Part shown: piece by piece, positions 23,806-36,334 of the stretch
How the letters are laid out: each line of letters begins with the position of its first letter
Numbering within the stretch: position 1 is the first letter of the stretch
Origin: Lasiodiplodia sp. COLG20
Taxonomy: Eukaryota > Ascomycota > Dothideomycetes > Botryosphaeriales > Botryosphaeriaceae
Assembly (NCBI GenBank): GCA_009801085.1
Contig: VNWV01000005.1
Span: 496,001-560,000 of the forward strand
Length of the DNA stretch: 64,000 nucleotides
Reading direction: 5' to 3'
Notes under the pieces: model-generated
Database searches by the model: none
What the model was told of the DNA's origin: nothing
What the model saw: the letters and a program-made list of their open reading frames with translations, nothing else
Position numbers and translations under genes: made by a program

Positions 23806-26800
23806 TTACCTCTCCTGATTCCACGGCCTATGCGACCCCGACGACGCGCCCAGCCCCGCCATGAACCCCGCAGCCATAGCGCTACCGATGCCGCCGCCAC
23901 TCCCACTGGCACCACCCCCAGGCGTCCCGCTGCCACTTCCGCTGCCACTGCCACTCCCGCCGCTCCCGCCACCGCTGCCGGCACCACCACCAGCGCCGCC
24001 GCCACCACCACTGGCACCACCGCCTCCACCACCAACCCCGCTCTGCCCACCCCCATGCCCCAAACCGTGGCCATGGCCATGATTGTCGATCAGCTTGCCG
24101 ACCTGCTCCATGGCTGTCTTGGCGCGCTCGCGGACGTCGAGCTCGGCGTCGCTCAGGCACAGGCGGACGCGGGCCTCGACGCCGAGGCCGCGCAGCTCGA
24201 GGGCGCGCTGGCGCGCCGCGGCGTGGTCCGACGCGTCCTCGATCCACGTCAGGTTGTTGACCAGCCACACGCACGCCACGCGGATGCGCCGGTCCGGGTG
24301 CGAGAACAAGGGCAGCAGCTCGCGCATCAGGCCCGTTTGGGCGATGACTAGCTGCCGGTGCGCCGGCTTGCCGTTCGCCACGTGTACCACGATGAACGTC
24401 GTCGCTAGTAAGATCTCGGGGGGCGCCAGGTGCGCCAGGTCCGACGGCGCTGACGTGCTGCCGCCCGAATTGTTTCGGGTCGTAGCAGCGGCGGCCTCTG
24501 GGTTGGGGGATGATGTGGACGAGTGTTGTTGGTAGGGACTTGGGTGTTGGCTCGAAGAAGAGGGAGCTGCACCCGTAGAACGAGGCCGCAGCTTCGCGGT
24601 TAGGATTTCGAAGAAGCGGTCCCGGCCGAATGTCTGCAGGACGTGGTCAATCATATCGCCAGGGCTGGAGCCGGCGTCTGTCATGATCAGGTTGCGGATG
24701 AAATCAAGCGCCTGCTCCTGAATCCGTAGGTCTTCCTTCTGGGCACGGATTATAGGGTTGGTCTCTGCATCTTTTATTGCCCGCAGCTTCGCCTTGTTCT
24801 TGGCGACTGTGCTGTTTGCGTTGGCGCTGCGGTTCCGCAGAAGTCCGATGCTGTCTGCCATGACATCGTCCTCATCTCCTGAGGCTCCCGTGTCATTGTC
24901 GATATCCATACTTGGCTCCTCAACAGCATTGAGCAGATCGACCTGCTCGCCAGCGGCATTGGGGGTTCCCATGCCCAGTGATGGAGTGGCTGGTCTTGAG
25001 TGCTGGAAATGTCCCTTAGGCATCTGCACCTGCCGAGCCTCTCCGCTGACAGTGTTGATCAGCCAGCCAGTACCAAGCTCTTCCAGACACTGTATCTTGA
25101 TCTCGTTGTCTGCCTGCAAGACGAGATGCTTCAGAGCCCAGAGCGAGATCAGACGTATCCTTGAATCAGCCGAATGTGCGTGTTCACATAAGGTCTTGAC
25201 AACACCTGCCTCAATCAAGTCCTGAACGGTATTAGCAACCAACTCTCTCAATCAGAAAACCAAACACTAACCTCTCTCATCGGCGAGAACTGCAAGAGCA
25301 GGTTGCATAGAACGTCCGTCGTCGCAATCTGCACGTCGATGACGGAATGCTTGAGAAGACCATAGATCGGCTTGGCGATGCCATAGTCCATCATACTTGT
25401 TCTCAGCACGCTGACCGATCTCGACATTGCCCTGGCCGCATTGCAGGCAGCAATCAGCACAGGTATAGGATTGCCATCCTTCGCGCCAGTCGAGATGGTG
25501 CCGCGTGACATTTCCTCATCCTCTCGCTCGTACGGAATAAGGGAATCGGCAATGCAAGCCACAGCACCGCTCTCGATAATCGTCTTCCGATGAGGATCTT
25601 CCTTGTGTGCAATAGCCGCAAGCGCAAGCAACGAACACTCCCGGCTCTTCAGGAGAATGTGTACCTCAGGTGATACTCCGGGGCTACCGAGCACGTCCGC
25701 TCTTTCCACGCCGTCCAAGCTGTCCATTTCATCCGGTGATGACGGGATAGGTGACCAGCGCTTCGGCTGATCGCCAACCACGGCGTCAAACGACTTCTTG
25801 AGAACATAACAGACCTTCCTGATGATGCCTGAGTCTGCAGCAGCGTTCTGCAGAATCGGGTCGTACTCCAGCAACGCTGCCATTAATCTCATCGCCTTCG
25901 TAGAGCGCTCGGAGCGGCCACCTGACTCGCCTTCGTCGGCCATCTTCGCGAGCAGCGGAACAATGAGAACAGCCAACAGGCGACGCTGACCCTCCTTTGC
26001 GTACTCAGATCGGTTGTCAATAGGGTTGGTTTCCGCAAACTTGACCAGCTCCGCAAGCAGCTCGACAAAGATAAGCCTCTCGCCATCGAGATGTTCCCTG
26101 GACATGCGAATGCACCACGCGTATATCGCAGTCTCGTATTCCTGGCCTGTCACGTGCTTCCCGGATTGCGAGTTCGGATCGGCAAAGCTCGATATCCTGG
26201 TTCCATCTCCTGGTGCGCTGAGGGATCCCAGAGCCGGGAATGCTTTCGAGAAGTTGCTCTCCTTGGTCTGCGTTACCTGCAGTTGAGGCAGAATGTATTC
26301 GTAGGGAGAGACGTTCTGCGTATTGTACGAATCGTTTGGCCGCGGCTGGACCATGAATCCGTACTTCTCAAAAGCGGAAATCTGCTTGGCTGCGGGGAAA
26401 ATGGCCACCACAGGCTGGGAATACAGGAACCGCGCCGTTCTGTAGCTCGACTCCGTAATGATACTCGAAATTGCCGAGACGATGTGGAGGAAGTGCGATT
26501 TCGACGGCGCGGGCGGGAACGAAGCTATGGCGGAGACCTCCACGACCGGTGACACCAACGAGGATGCCGACACGTGCGCTGCAAAGTGCGACGCGAGCAG
26601 GTCCAATGCCCCAGACTTGACCAAGAAATTGCGGTGATCGTCTTTCCGGCAGGTCTTCGAGATCAATTCGGCAGCCAGACCGATCTGCTCCTGCACCGTA
26701 CGCATGGCCGACCGCTGAGCCAAAATCTCGGTCAAAGCGTCTCCATCGGGCTTTTGGTATATTTCGTGTGCTATCCGTTCCCGGTAGGTGCTGGGAAAGA

Positions 26801-27368
26801 GGTCAGACCCAGTGGCCGAGGCTAGAGAAATGAGCGTGCGCAAGGTAGCTATGACGAGCTTCGGCGGAGTGTCGCTCGGAGACAGTGCGGCGAGAAGAGG
26901 CTGAAGAAGGCCTCCGGCGAGGATAGGTGCAACGAAAGGTGGTCCACCTAAATTTCAACGTAACAGCCGTGTGAGCGTGGCTCTCCAAAACGCAACAAGA
27001 AAAGCCTCGTCTTTCCAACAACGAGCAATTGACGTACCAACAGCCAAACTGCCCACGATCAACGTGGCCTGCAGGCGCTCCTCATCTTCCTGCGTCCAGC
27101 TCTCGACGTCTTCGGCAGCAGGCGCTGAGGTGGAAGCTCCTCCCGCCCCGCCATTGAGGTGGCGCTGCCGTCGCTTGCCCGCTGTCTTGACGTTCGCCTG
27201 CAGCACGCGCGCTAGCTCTGGTATTATGCCTCTGCGGACTACAAGCTCCTTCCTCTGGTCGTGCCCCACGATAAAGTTCTTGAGCTGCTTGAGAGCGTTG
27301 ACCTGGACGGCGGGCGAGCTGGGATTGCGCAGCTCCCCCAGAGCCGGGGGCGAGGGTGCGCGCGTCAT
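23806..27368 (-). CDS. VID28: GID/CTLH ubiquitin ligase armadillo subunit Vid28/Gid5
   Basis: Armadillo-repeat scaffold of the GID/CTLH E3 ligase that, in yeast, marks gluconeogenic enzymes for degradation; the animal counterpart is ARMC8. Exons are 27368-27038, 26947-25272 and 25221-23806, giving 1140 residues. Repeats run through most of the chain: the N-terminal LRNPSSPAVQVNALKQLKNF and GIIPELARVL; the central SRECSLLALAAIAHKEDPHR; then RTSMMDYGIAKPIYGLLKHS and SRIRLISLWALKHLVLQADN; and a last set near IRVACVWLVNNLTWI. The spacer around residues 730-900 is low complexity with Ser/Thr/Asn. The final 75 residues are a Gly/Ser tract encoded by the GC microsatellite at 23870-24060, unlike yeast Vid28. 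The start at 27368 opens the first repeat region (MTRAPSPPALGEL). Confidence 0.88.
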
Positions 27369-28034
27369 TCTCGCGGAGTGGTGTTCGTCGACGAAGTTCG
27401 GTAACGTGGCTGCGCTGGGCGGAGGATGCCGGAGGCTGCTCGGATGCGAGGGCGATGGCGGGGGACAAGCTCGAGGCTGAGGTATGCGGACAGCGGAGGT
27501 CGGAGGGCGGAGGGCGGAGGAGTGATGGTGCAGCCTCAGTGGAGATGTGGACGGAAAGAATATTTTGCCATCGAACGATCGAGGAATACACGAGTGCAAG
27601 CGGGCGGCCCTGTGGTCGTTTCGTGTCAAGAGCGGTGCGATGTGCGGCGGCGCGCGAGTTGTGAGAGGTGCTCAAGTCGAAGGCTCTTGCTTCGGACGGA
27701 CGTGACGTTGATGCTCGGGGTGCCGAGCGCGTCAAGCTCCCGTCCCCGCCGCCGTTCGTCGCCGCTCCAGCTCGGTTCACATCTCACTATGCATGAATAA
27801 TGTCACCACTATAACAAAGTCAAATCCAATTCGTGCAACGCCGGCTGCTTTCCCGATGCTTCGGGAGACCCAAAAATGCCGAAATCCATGTACCTAACCC
27901 CACACGCCCAACTGAGTTGCAGACCGCCGCCATGCCGTCATGCTATGCCCGATTATTGCCCTCGTTATCTAGCAGACCTGGTATCATTCGTAAACTCGTG
28001 CAGAATTTCCATCAAAGTGCGTGCCTCCCATGGT
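27369..28034. other. VID28 promoter and 3' flank of the upstream gene
   Basis: About 670 bases between two minus-strand genes. It should hold the VID28 promoter. Overlapping frames on both strands (27082-27780 minus, 27426-27800 plus) show no domain. Confidence 0.5.
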
Positions 28035-30647
28035 TTAGTCCTCATCCTTTTCAGTAACCCTGCCTCCTTCTGTCAAGATCACCACGCTGATGCAAGACGC
28101 ATACGCTTCTCTGATTGCGCAGGCCATGCACGTCTTTTTGATGTTTGCGACAATTGCGTGATGGCCTGTTTGCGCGCACCACGACCGAGCAAACACTTCA
28201 TTGTCGCTGACGCCAAGCGCTTCGATGACGAGCACGCAATCTAGATGCGTGGATACCGGTTCCTGCATCGAAGCAAGCGTGGTTCGAGAGTTGTTGCGTG
28301 AAGCCATTTGCGAAGAATCCGAATGTGAAAGGCCAGAGCCTTGGCCCCATTCCGTGATGTCGACAAGACCGTCGTCCACTCGAATTGCCTTGAATTTGTA
28401 GTCGAAGAAGAGCACTAGAGAAGGATTGTTAGGACGCCCGAGGAGGCAAAAAGGTGCACGTGCGTATTGACTTACCATGCGGTCCCTGACGGCAGGGATA
28501 TGCCGCGACAAAATCCACGTCGTAGACCAGCCGCATCGGCCAGCTATCCCCGCCACAAGCAAACATTATTGCTGCATCAAACAACAGTGGCGCCCCTTCC
28601 CCTCCGTGCTTGTGCATTGGCTGCTCCTTGACAGGGTAGAAGCTCAGCTTCTGCACCCGTATGTCGTCCGTGATGTCTTCCATCTCGGGCATGACCAAGT
28701 CGTAGTCGCCAAGCGGGTACTCGTCCTCTTCCGGACCAAGAGGATCTGTGCGCACCTTCACAGACTCCACATCCGATGGTGTTAGCCGGATCTTGGGAGG
28801 TGAAATCTGGTTGATCTTGACGCATTCTGTGCGCTTGAGATCCGGGCTGTAGTAGCAAGGGCCAATCCAACCCGTTACCTGCTTGACTCCTCTTGATGCG
28901 CCAATGACCTTTCCCACAATGCATTTGTAGGACCAGTATGTATTAGCCCTATACTGGAACCCGGAAGCCGGTGCAACGTGTGTGAGGTATTTGAGAGATG
29001 GACCAGTCTCCTTGTCACAGTCAATCAGAGAGTTCATGAGGAGCCACGGTAAAGTTGGGCCGGGAAGTATCACGCCCGCGAACCAGGACATGGCGTCTGC
29101 CGAACGGTCCTCAAGCGGTACCTCGTAGCGGTTTTGTTCCTCAAGGACGTAATCGAGCTCCTGCATGTTTGGCCATTTTAGCGTCTTTGCGAAGAGCCGT
29201 AATGCCTCTTTTTGCTTCTTTTTGTTCGTCAACTGGAAGCTGAACACGCTCTCATTCGATGATGTGCGTGACTTCTTGATCGTCATATTTTCCAACCAAC
29301 GTTCCGCTAACGCAAGGTCCCATAACACCTTGGGAGGGAGCGCACCGATCAAAGTTCTCTTCGCTTGAGCTAGGTGCATATCGTGGTGCACCCGTAGGTA
29401 CAGTTCGACGGCGAGCAGGAGCTGGTGGAAGAACTTCGTTTTTCTGGCGACATCCTTGCTGTCGAAGAATTTGGCAACCACATGATTCTTCGGTTGGCTG
29501 AAATCAATCCAGTCTGGGTTCGTAAGAACGGTGAACAGGGCAACAATCTGCTGCTCGACCCCAGTGTTGTCATCAGCATTCGAGCTGTCTAGCAGAGTGT
29601 CGTACAAATCATGATGGAGCTCCTCAGGATCCTATGGTAGTCACGTCAGATATCAAGTAACCGAACTCCTCCACGAATTGAACAGAGCCGGGGTAAAACG
29701 AACATCGTCCTGGAATCCCTTCTCCAAATTGCGCAGCCGATCCAGTATGTGGCCCAGCTTGATCTTGCGTGGCTGAACAGACCCGCCGCCGTACTTGAGC
29801 TTTGGCTTCAAGCTTCCCGACAGGCTAACTTTGTAATTAAGCGTCGTGGTCCCGGGCATCCAACCAAATGCATATGCCATACAAGGTTGCTCCAGTGCAA
29901 GCCACGGGTACGCGCTGCCGGATGACGTGGTTTGCGACATGGTTATGTCTTTGTATGCCTCGTGCTGGTACTGCGCGCGGTCATTCCGCTCGGCGTCGTC
30001 TCCCTCCATTATGGCAAAAAAGCGGTAGTAGCCCGCGGGCGCACCGGGCGCGTCCTCGACGCGGCCCTTGAAAATGCTCGTGCCGGCGCTTATGAGCTCA
30101 TCGGCCTGAGCTTGGTCCAGCATGGACTCGAGCGTGTAGCCGCGGGGCGGCCATTGTCGGCCGGCGGCTGGGCGGAATTCCTCGAGCAACGAGCTTCCGC
30201 GCCGGTGCTGGGCAGGCGATGCGGGCTTTTTCAGCGGATATTCGGGGGAGCTTGCTTTGCGGTGACGGATGGGCATGTCCAGCGCCCACTCGTCGTCGAC
30301 CATCAAGGGCTGGATGGGATCGGAGACGTGACGTTGGGCGCGTGGACGGTGCGCGGGCGGGGCGGTGTGTGGGGTTGTGGTGAGTGCTCTGGAAGCTTTC
30401 CGCACCTGGCACAGACAGTGAGAAACGGCCTCTACTTTAGCGGGCGTGGAGGGGAAAGGGCCGGCCCGAAAAGATCAGGTTTGGGTTTACCTACCGGTGT
30501 GTATGAAGGTGAAACTGCCCATTGCGGCTCCGGTGAAGCTGAATATCGCGGCCTCCACCGCTCGCTGGAAAACCGCTCGTCAATGCTGGACGCATTGACC
30601 GACGACAGCCGCGAAAGGCTGTCCGTCGTCAACGCTGTTGTGGCCAT
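28035..30647 (-). CDS. Conserved-looking fungal protein of unknown function
   Basis: Four exons are read: 30647-30495, 30405-29704, 29631-28476 and 28414-28035, giving 796 residues in one frame. I do not recognise a catalytic family. Visible features: a Ser/Thr/Pro-rich basic N-terminus (about 1-130), then folded segments such as ISAGTSIFKGRVEDAPG, YRFFAIMEGDD and YPWLALEQPCMAYAFGWMPG; a helical middle (KTKFFHQLLLAVELYLRVHH, ALPPKVLWDLALAERWLENM); and a C-terminal part with FACGGDSWPMRLVYDVDFVA that ends acidic (VTEKDED). There is no signal peptide and no membrane helix. The start ATG at 30647-30645 sits in AAACATGGCC directly after a run of A on the coding strand (30648-30664), a pattern of strong fungal leaders. 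The dense hydrophobic pattern and clean splicing support a real gene. Confidence 0.8.
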
Positions 30648-31957
30648 GTTTTTTTTTTTTTTTTCCTTTTTCACGGGAACTGTGCAGCGGGCGGGAACTC
30701 GTGTGACTATCAAAGTCGCGCGGCTTAGCTTCAAGCTATGTATGCAGGAGACTTCAAAAAAAAACTCGCAGCAAAGTCCGCGCAGAAATTGAGCGGCAGA
30801 GACAGACCACGTAGACTCACGTTCATTTCACAGTTCGCCTGGCTCTTGAGACATGCGGCGGCTATGCGTGCATATGGGGTACCAATGCGCCTGCGGTGCT
30901 GCCAACAGGCGTTTGCGCGGCGGTCCTGGATGGACGAAGACAGCGAATCGGCCTGCGGCTGGACATGCAGCGTGATGCGCGAGTCTGCAGGGCCCACGGG
31001 GCGGAGCGTTGGGGGGCTGGAAAGGCGGGAGACGAGGGAGCAAGCCGTCTCAGAGCCGGGTACACGAGCGACGCGGCTGGGCGGCTGTGGAGATGCGTAG
31101 GGCAGCAGCGCGACGGCAGGTACTTGATTCTCTGCCGGTGCTGGGCGGATCTTCGATAGCGATGCTGATGCAGCAGCCCGAGACCGCGCCATGCGACTGC
31201 CCTCATCCTGCAGAGATCGCACGTCGAAGACGGGTGTGCGTCGTAGGTCGCCTCCCTGTCGTGGGCACAGCGATTCGACACCTTGTAAGGCTGTTGGCCG
31301 ACCAGCGAGGTTGCCGGGGATGGCGCACCTCAAGCTTATTGGACCAGCGCAGCACCCGCCGCCCCTGTTCTTTCGTGAAGGCTCCGCTTCCTATCGCTAT
31401 GACGAGAGCAAAGAGCATCGTGACTCGGTTTCGGCCGCTCGCTACGTTCCAATTGAGAGCAGCTTGCAGCCGCCCTCGTTCAATCAAGAAGGTTGATAGT
31501 CGCGGCACGCGACATCCGGGCCAATTGCACCCACGCTGCCGGCATCACCCATTGAGAGACTTCTAACGTGCTGTCAGCCTTGATAGAGGTGTTCGGAAGC
31601 TTCCATAGACGAACTATTCTGGTCCTCCATTCTAGAAAAGTCAAGAAAAAAAAAAAATAAACCAGGCAAAAGCGCTGGCTGCAAATCCTGCATAACACCC
31701 TTGGTGGTATCCGCTATGCAATGCAATGCAATGCTGTCCCCCAACGCCGACTTTCGATATGCTCCACCCTTTCCCTTGCTCCGGTCCGTTCGCCGCGATT
31801 CCTCGTGCCACGTTCAGCTAAAGATCTCCACCGGGATAAAATCATCTCTGAGGCCACACAGTTCCTTGCGTTGCCAGGACAGCTCTATCCAATCCAAGCA
31901 GACCATTATCAGAAGCAACCGCCTACACAACGGTAATCATGAGACTCTTTCCATCAA
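30648..31957. other. Intergenic region between unknown gene and PHO80-like gene
   Basis: 1.3 kb. The left part is the upstream region of the minus-strand unknown gene, including its A-rich leader (T run at 30648-30664). ORFs at 30731-31333 (minus) and 31009-31566 (plus) overlap fully and look like chance. A pentanucleotide repeat (ATGCA, nearly four units) lies at 31716-31734. Confidence 0.5.
31716..31734. repeat. (ATGCA)n microsatellite
   Basis: Three complete ATGCA units and a partial fourth directly visible. Non-coding, in the 3' flank of the cyclin gene. Confidence 0.85.
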
Positions 31958-33137
31958 TCACTCCGAATCCTCTGGATCTTCCGCCATCACGTAGCCATCG
32001 CCCCGTTCCACCAGGCTCCTGTAGTAGTCTACCAGAACCTCCGGTTTTGGCACGATCCGCCATTGCAGGCGCGTAAGGAATTCTAGCTCGAGCAGGGCCA
32101 GTTCGCGCGTGCTGACGCCTCCTACTCTTGCGTAGGTATTATTTGTCCAGAAGCTGTCGCTGAGGCCCTTGGAAGCTACGGTGGCGGCAGCGATGAGGAA
32201 ACGATGGACGGTCAGACTGCTGATGGTGAAGGCAGGATAGAGGAGGCAGAGCCGGTCGATGTAATACACCATGGAAAGGAGAATTGGCGGCGAGAGAGTG
32301 GCATGTACAATGAGACGGTTGAGGTAGTCGCGGACGGAAATGCTCGGTGGGGCACTAAAGCTGGGTTAGGATCGCGGTTGACGCGTGCCAGAGCTCGCCC
32401 GGAGGGACCCACAACCAGGGCTATGGAGCTCGCTGGGCCGCTGGCACGGGCTGGGCGGGTACGTACCGGGAGTGGAAGCGCGTCAGTTGGCCGTCCTGCA
32501 GCGGGAGGGCGTCGTTCAGCCGCACAAGCTCCATGAGCATGTCGGAGATCAGAACGCCCAGGTCCTTGACGTCGCACGTCTCATAGCGGACGGGCATTAC
32601 TTTGGCGTCTGGGTGGGGCTCGGGAGCGCCATCTTGCTGGTGGTCCTGCTGCTCTCCGTCGCGCTGGGCGGCGCTCGAGACAGTGGCAGGCTGCGGGGTC
32701 ACCCGCGGCTGCGGCTCTTGAGGGCCTTCCGTGGTGGCTACGTCGGCGGCGTCGGCGAAGGTCTCCCTCCGCTTGGCTGCCCTCGGGCTCTGGTGTAGTG
32801 GGTCGCTGGACTGCCTCTTGCCCTGGGTCGGGCGGAACGTAGGCGGGTAGTCGTTGGGCGTGTACTGGGTTGCGGCATCAGAGGTTTGCCGCTTGGGTAT
32901 CGGTGATCGGGAGTGTTGGACAGAGGCGGAGGTTGTGGGTACCAGCGATGGGGAGGCATCTATGCGCCGGGACGAAGGAGGCGCCGCGGCAGCTGCAGGG
33001 GTGAAGACGCGCGGGGAGGCAGCGCTGGAGGTGGACGAGCGGCACGAGGCATTGTACGGCCGCGACGGGGTGTGGAAGGGAGCGCTCGGCGAGTTGGAGG
33101 CGGAGAAGGTTGGCGAGGGAGAGTGCAACATGGCCAT
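31958..33137 (-). CDS. PHO80: PHO80/preg-type cyclin of the phosphate pathway
   Basis: Cyclin partner of the Pho85/PHOA kinase; the Neurospora counterpart preg represses phosphate-acquisition genes by holding the transcription factor inactive. Exons are 33137-32467 and 32354-31958, giving 355 residues. The first 200 residues are Ser/Pro/Ala-rich and probably disordered, with many SP/TP sites. The cyclin domain begins near residue 195 (CDVKDLGVLISDMLMELVRL). It continues with GQLTRFHSRAPPSISVRDYL, LIVHATLSPPILLSMVYYID, LTVHRFLIAAATVASKGLSD and NNTYARVGGVSTRELALLEL, ending in LQWRIVPKPEVLVDYY. The arginine of RFHSR is split by the intron. Other PHO80-like cyclins (Pcl6/7) are possible, but the TYARVGGV segment fits the Pho80/preg group best. 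Confidence 0.9.
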
Positions 33138-33803
33138 CGTCAGGCGCTCACGAAGTTTTTGCAGCAGGAGTGGGTAGCCGGCCGACGCATGTTCTTGCCT
33201 TCGCTCTCTCCGCGGGCAGCTCAGCGTTCGGCGGCGCGATGCGGGCGAGACCAGCGAGCGAGCAACGAGCAGGAGGAGCGCCGCCAGGCCAGAAATATGG
33301 ATCCAGGCCTGCGGAGGGCCGGCCGCCGTTATTTATCTCGACTACGGATGGACGCAGGCGTGCGGGTGGCTGCCAAGTATCCACGAGGGGCGACAATTGG
33401 CTGTCATTTCATCACGGATCGCGGTGCCGGCAGCGCGAACGAGGATCAGCCAGCGTGCGCTTCGTCGATGTGCCGGCCCGCCCACCAGCGTAGGGCTGCA
33501 ACGCCGCCGCCTGTTCGCGACCTGAGAAACGGCCCGTCAAAACTCTGCGCTCCTAACCTCTTTCGCCCGCTTGTGTCATGCTCAAGGACCTTGATGGCAT
33601 AGTCACGTTGCCTCGGAGCGTTTACCGGCGCTATCTTAGGCCCCCCGCTCCGCACTTCTGCAGGTGCAGCCGGTCGAACAAAAAGGGTATATTGCCAGCA
33701 GCAGTCCCCGCTGCCGCCTGCACTACGGAATGAATAATAATACAGGAAGCGAACAAAGTCTAAACACCGAACGCCGTGTTCCCGAGCTCGTTTGCTGCCG
33801 GCC
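33138..33803. other. Promoter of PHO80-like cyclin and 3' flank of cupredoxin-like gene
   Basis: About 670 bases, GC-rich. Overlapping frames 32913-33602 and 33110-33493 continue from the antisense of the cyclin gene and show no domain. No distinct element seen. Confidence 0.5.
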
Positions 33804-35065
33804 TCAGCCCGCCATCTCGTGCACTTGAGGCTTCTTTGGGACCGGGGACGGCAGAGGTGGGGGTGGAGACGACGCCGGCGGCGGTGGGCTGCCGGTGTTG
33901 GACGATCTCGAGACGCTGCGTCCTTGCATCAGCCTTGCGAAATAAGCGTTCGGACTCGACGAAAGCTGTACGAACCCGTCTGACACCATGGCATTGTGGT
34001 GCGGATACATGCCAACCTCGGTGAAGTACGACCGCGGATGGCCCCCGGGCTGTCCTGTGCTGTACTCGTCGCCGGCTGGCGAGTACGATGGCGGGCCGCC
34101 GCCGCCCATGTTCGACCGCTGGAGGTAGGGGCTGTTCTGCGGGAACATGCCAACTGGCGACTGGAACATGGGCGGGCTGCCCGCCGCTGCGTGCGGACTC
34201 CTTGAAATCGATTGACGCTTTACCTTCTCCTTCAAAGACTTGGTGCGGCCAACGTAGAAGAACAAAGCAGCCATGATGGCAATCACCGCGAAGGCCCCGA
34301 TAACAATGCCAGCGATGGCGCCTCCAGAGAGGCTGCTCGAATGACCGCCAGCCGCTGCCGCTGTTGATTTCGAGCTCGCCGTTGCCGATGCTGCTCCCGA
34401 TAGAACTGATGATGAAGCCGCTTCGTCAGGGAACTTTTCACCGGGACTCAACGAAAAAGAGCTGTCGCCAGCCTTTTGCTTCTGAACCTCCAGCGATGTA
34501 GATTTGTTCTATAAGAGTCAGCATCTTTCACAGTGTCTTCCCTTTTCTGTGTAGACTCACCGGGTTTATCACCCCAACCATTTCATAGTTGATGCATGAC
34601 CCAGGAGCAGAGCAGTAAAAGAAGATTGGATCAGTGTCATTGATCTGAACTGTATAGGATGGCGGCTGCAGGACATGTCAATTTCGACGACATATCAGCT
34701 TCGGGAGAGATACTCACGTCGTCCAGTATTACATCCACTGGCTTAAACCCAGAGTAAAAACCAGCCTTTCCCACACCAGTCATCTCATAAGGAATACATG
34801 GATACCCGTACTCGGCGCGAACGACAGAGTGATTATTTGGGTAAAATTGGAACTTGACAAAGTCGCCCACCAGCGCCTGTGTAACGTCCGGTTCAAACTT
34901 ATGATCTGCCTTCCCCACAAGCACTGTATGAGTAGTGGCGGCCGAGCTGGTAGCTGAAGACGCTGGTTGAGTTGTAGGAGAGCCGCTGCTCTGAGCAGAG
35001 GCGCCCATGCTGAGAAGAGCAAGGCCGCAAGCCGCCACTCTGAGTAATCGATGTGACTGGAGCAT
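33804..35065 (-). CDS. Secreted/anchored cupredoxin-like protein with one membrane helix
   Basis: Extracellular Ser-rich protein type common in filamentous fungi, probably at the plasma membrane or wall. Exons are 35065-34718, 34665-34561 and 34508-33804, giving 385 residues. A signal peptide covers about residues 1-24 (RLLRVAACGLALLSMGASA). After a Ser/Thr stretch the cupredoxin fold spans about 45-150: VLVGKADHKFEPD, FVKFQFYPNNHSVVRAEYG, PIFFYCSAPGSCINYEMVG. The first His (NNHSV), Cys and Met of a copper site are present, but the His normally just before the second Cys of this loop is Ser. A Ser/Ala-rich stalk leads to a membrane helix (AIAGIVIGAFAVIAIMAALF) with a basic stop-transfer, then a Pro/Gly/Ser-rich cytoplasmic tail. 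An upstream in-frame ATG at 35122 would hide the signal peptide, so 35065 is preferred. Confidence 0.85.
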
Positions 35066-36334
35066 CTGGTCTGTCGGTACGGATAATGTCGCAGAAGTTG
35101 AGAGACTCTTGAACGGAAGCAAAGAGGTGGGGATGATCCAACAATATGAGAATTAGAATAAGGCAACAAAGGAATCGGCAGGCGGAGCTATGAACGCCGG
35201 CCAAGAGAGCCTGGATGTAGAACGCAAGCCACAAAGCGTGCCACTGATCGCCTCTCAAAGAGCTAGTGTTTCTCGATACCCTTGTTTTGTGGTCTCGGTC
35301 CTCGGGCTGTGTCTAAGTAACACGGTGGTAAAACCAGCGTTCCTCGTCACCCAGCTGCACACGCCCCCATATATCTCAGTCGCTCTGAATTCATCGTAAA
35401 GATACGCAAAGTAGACTCTGCTTCGTTTCTGTGGGAGTTAGACCCTTGAAATATCAACCCCTCATGTGCATAGAGTGTTCATGAGTAGTACTTCCCTCAG
35501 AGCTAAGGTGGGTACCACGGCTGGGGGCAAGCCTCACAAAGACAGGCGGAATTGGAGTGACCCGGAGAACAAAGTCTTTCCCCGAATTGGCATAAAGGCA
35601 GAACAACGGGGTTTGGGGCCTTGTGGAAAGGTGTTAGACATCGTTACCAAACGGTAGTGCAAGATCCCGCCTCTGACAGCCTAACAATAGAACAAGTGGG
35701 GTACAAATGTTATTGCTTCCAGTCACGCAGCAAGTATGCTAACTTTGCATAGCCACGACTTGTGCGTGAGGACGGCGTGGGAACGAAACGATTCCATTGC
35801 GAGTGTCGAAACACTGACAAAATGCATGCGAGCTTCGAACTGGGTTCGTTTTCCATATTCAAAGGTTTACTTGAGGAATCTGCAAAGTCGGTCTCAGCTT
35901 GTCTCCACGCGTCCAGGGTCAGACACAATTCATTCCAATGCCGGAGGCTCAGCTGGATCGCTCAATGATCGTCTAGATCACATTTATCCTTGGAAATAGC
36001 ATATCGCACCCCTGGTTTAGCGTGCGTTTTCAGGGTAGTACCCCCAAAGCTGTTATGATATTAGGCATTTAAGGCTTTTGCAACCAGTCGTGAGCCATAC
36101 CAGCAGCAATTTCGTCCGACTGCGTGACGATGAGGAATATTTTCCCTTCTCGTCGGCAATGCGATAGCTTCTTGATTTGAGAATCCTCCTCTCAGTAAGG
36201 GTATTGATCCTCGGCATGATTGGCAGGCGCCATAACACTCTGCGTTGTTCCAACAAAAAGCGCCGGGAATTGCCTTGTCCTCCATTTGCATTCGGCTTGC
36301 TCCAACCGTTGTATCCAGTCGTACTGTCCTATAA
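35066..36334. other. Intergenic between cupredoxin-like gene and RRP36
   Basis: 1.27 kb with the cupredoxin-like promoter (right of 35065) and the RRP36 3' flank. Only short frames; no recognisable element. Confidence 0.5.
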
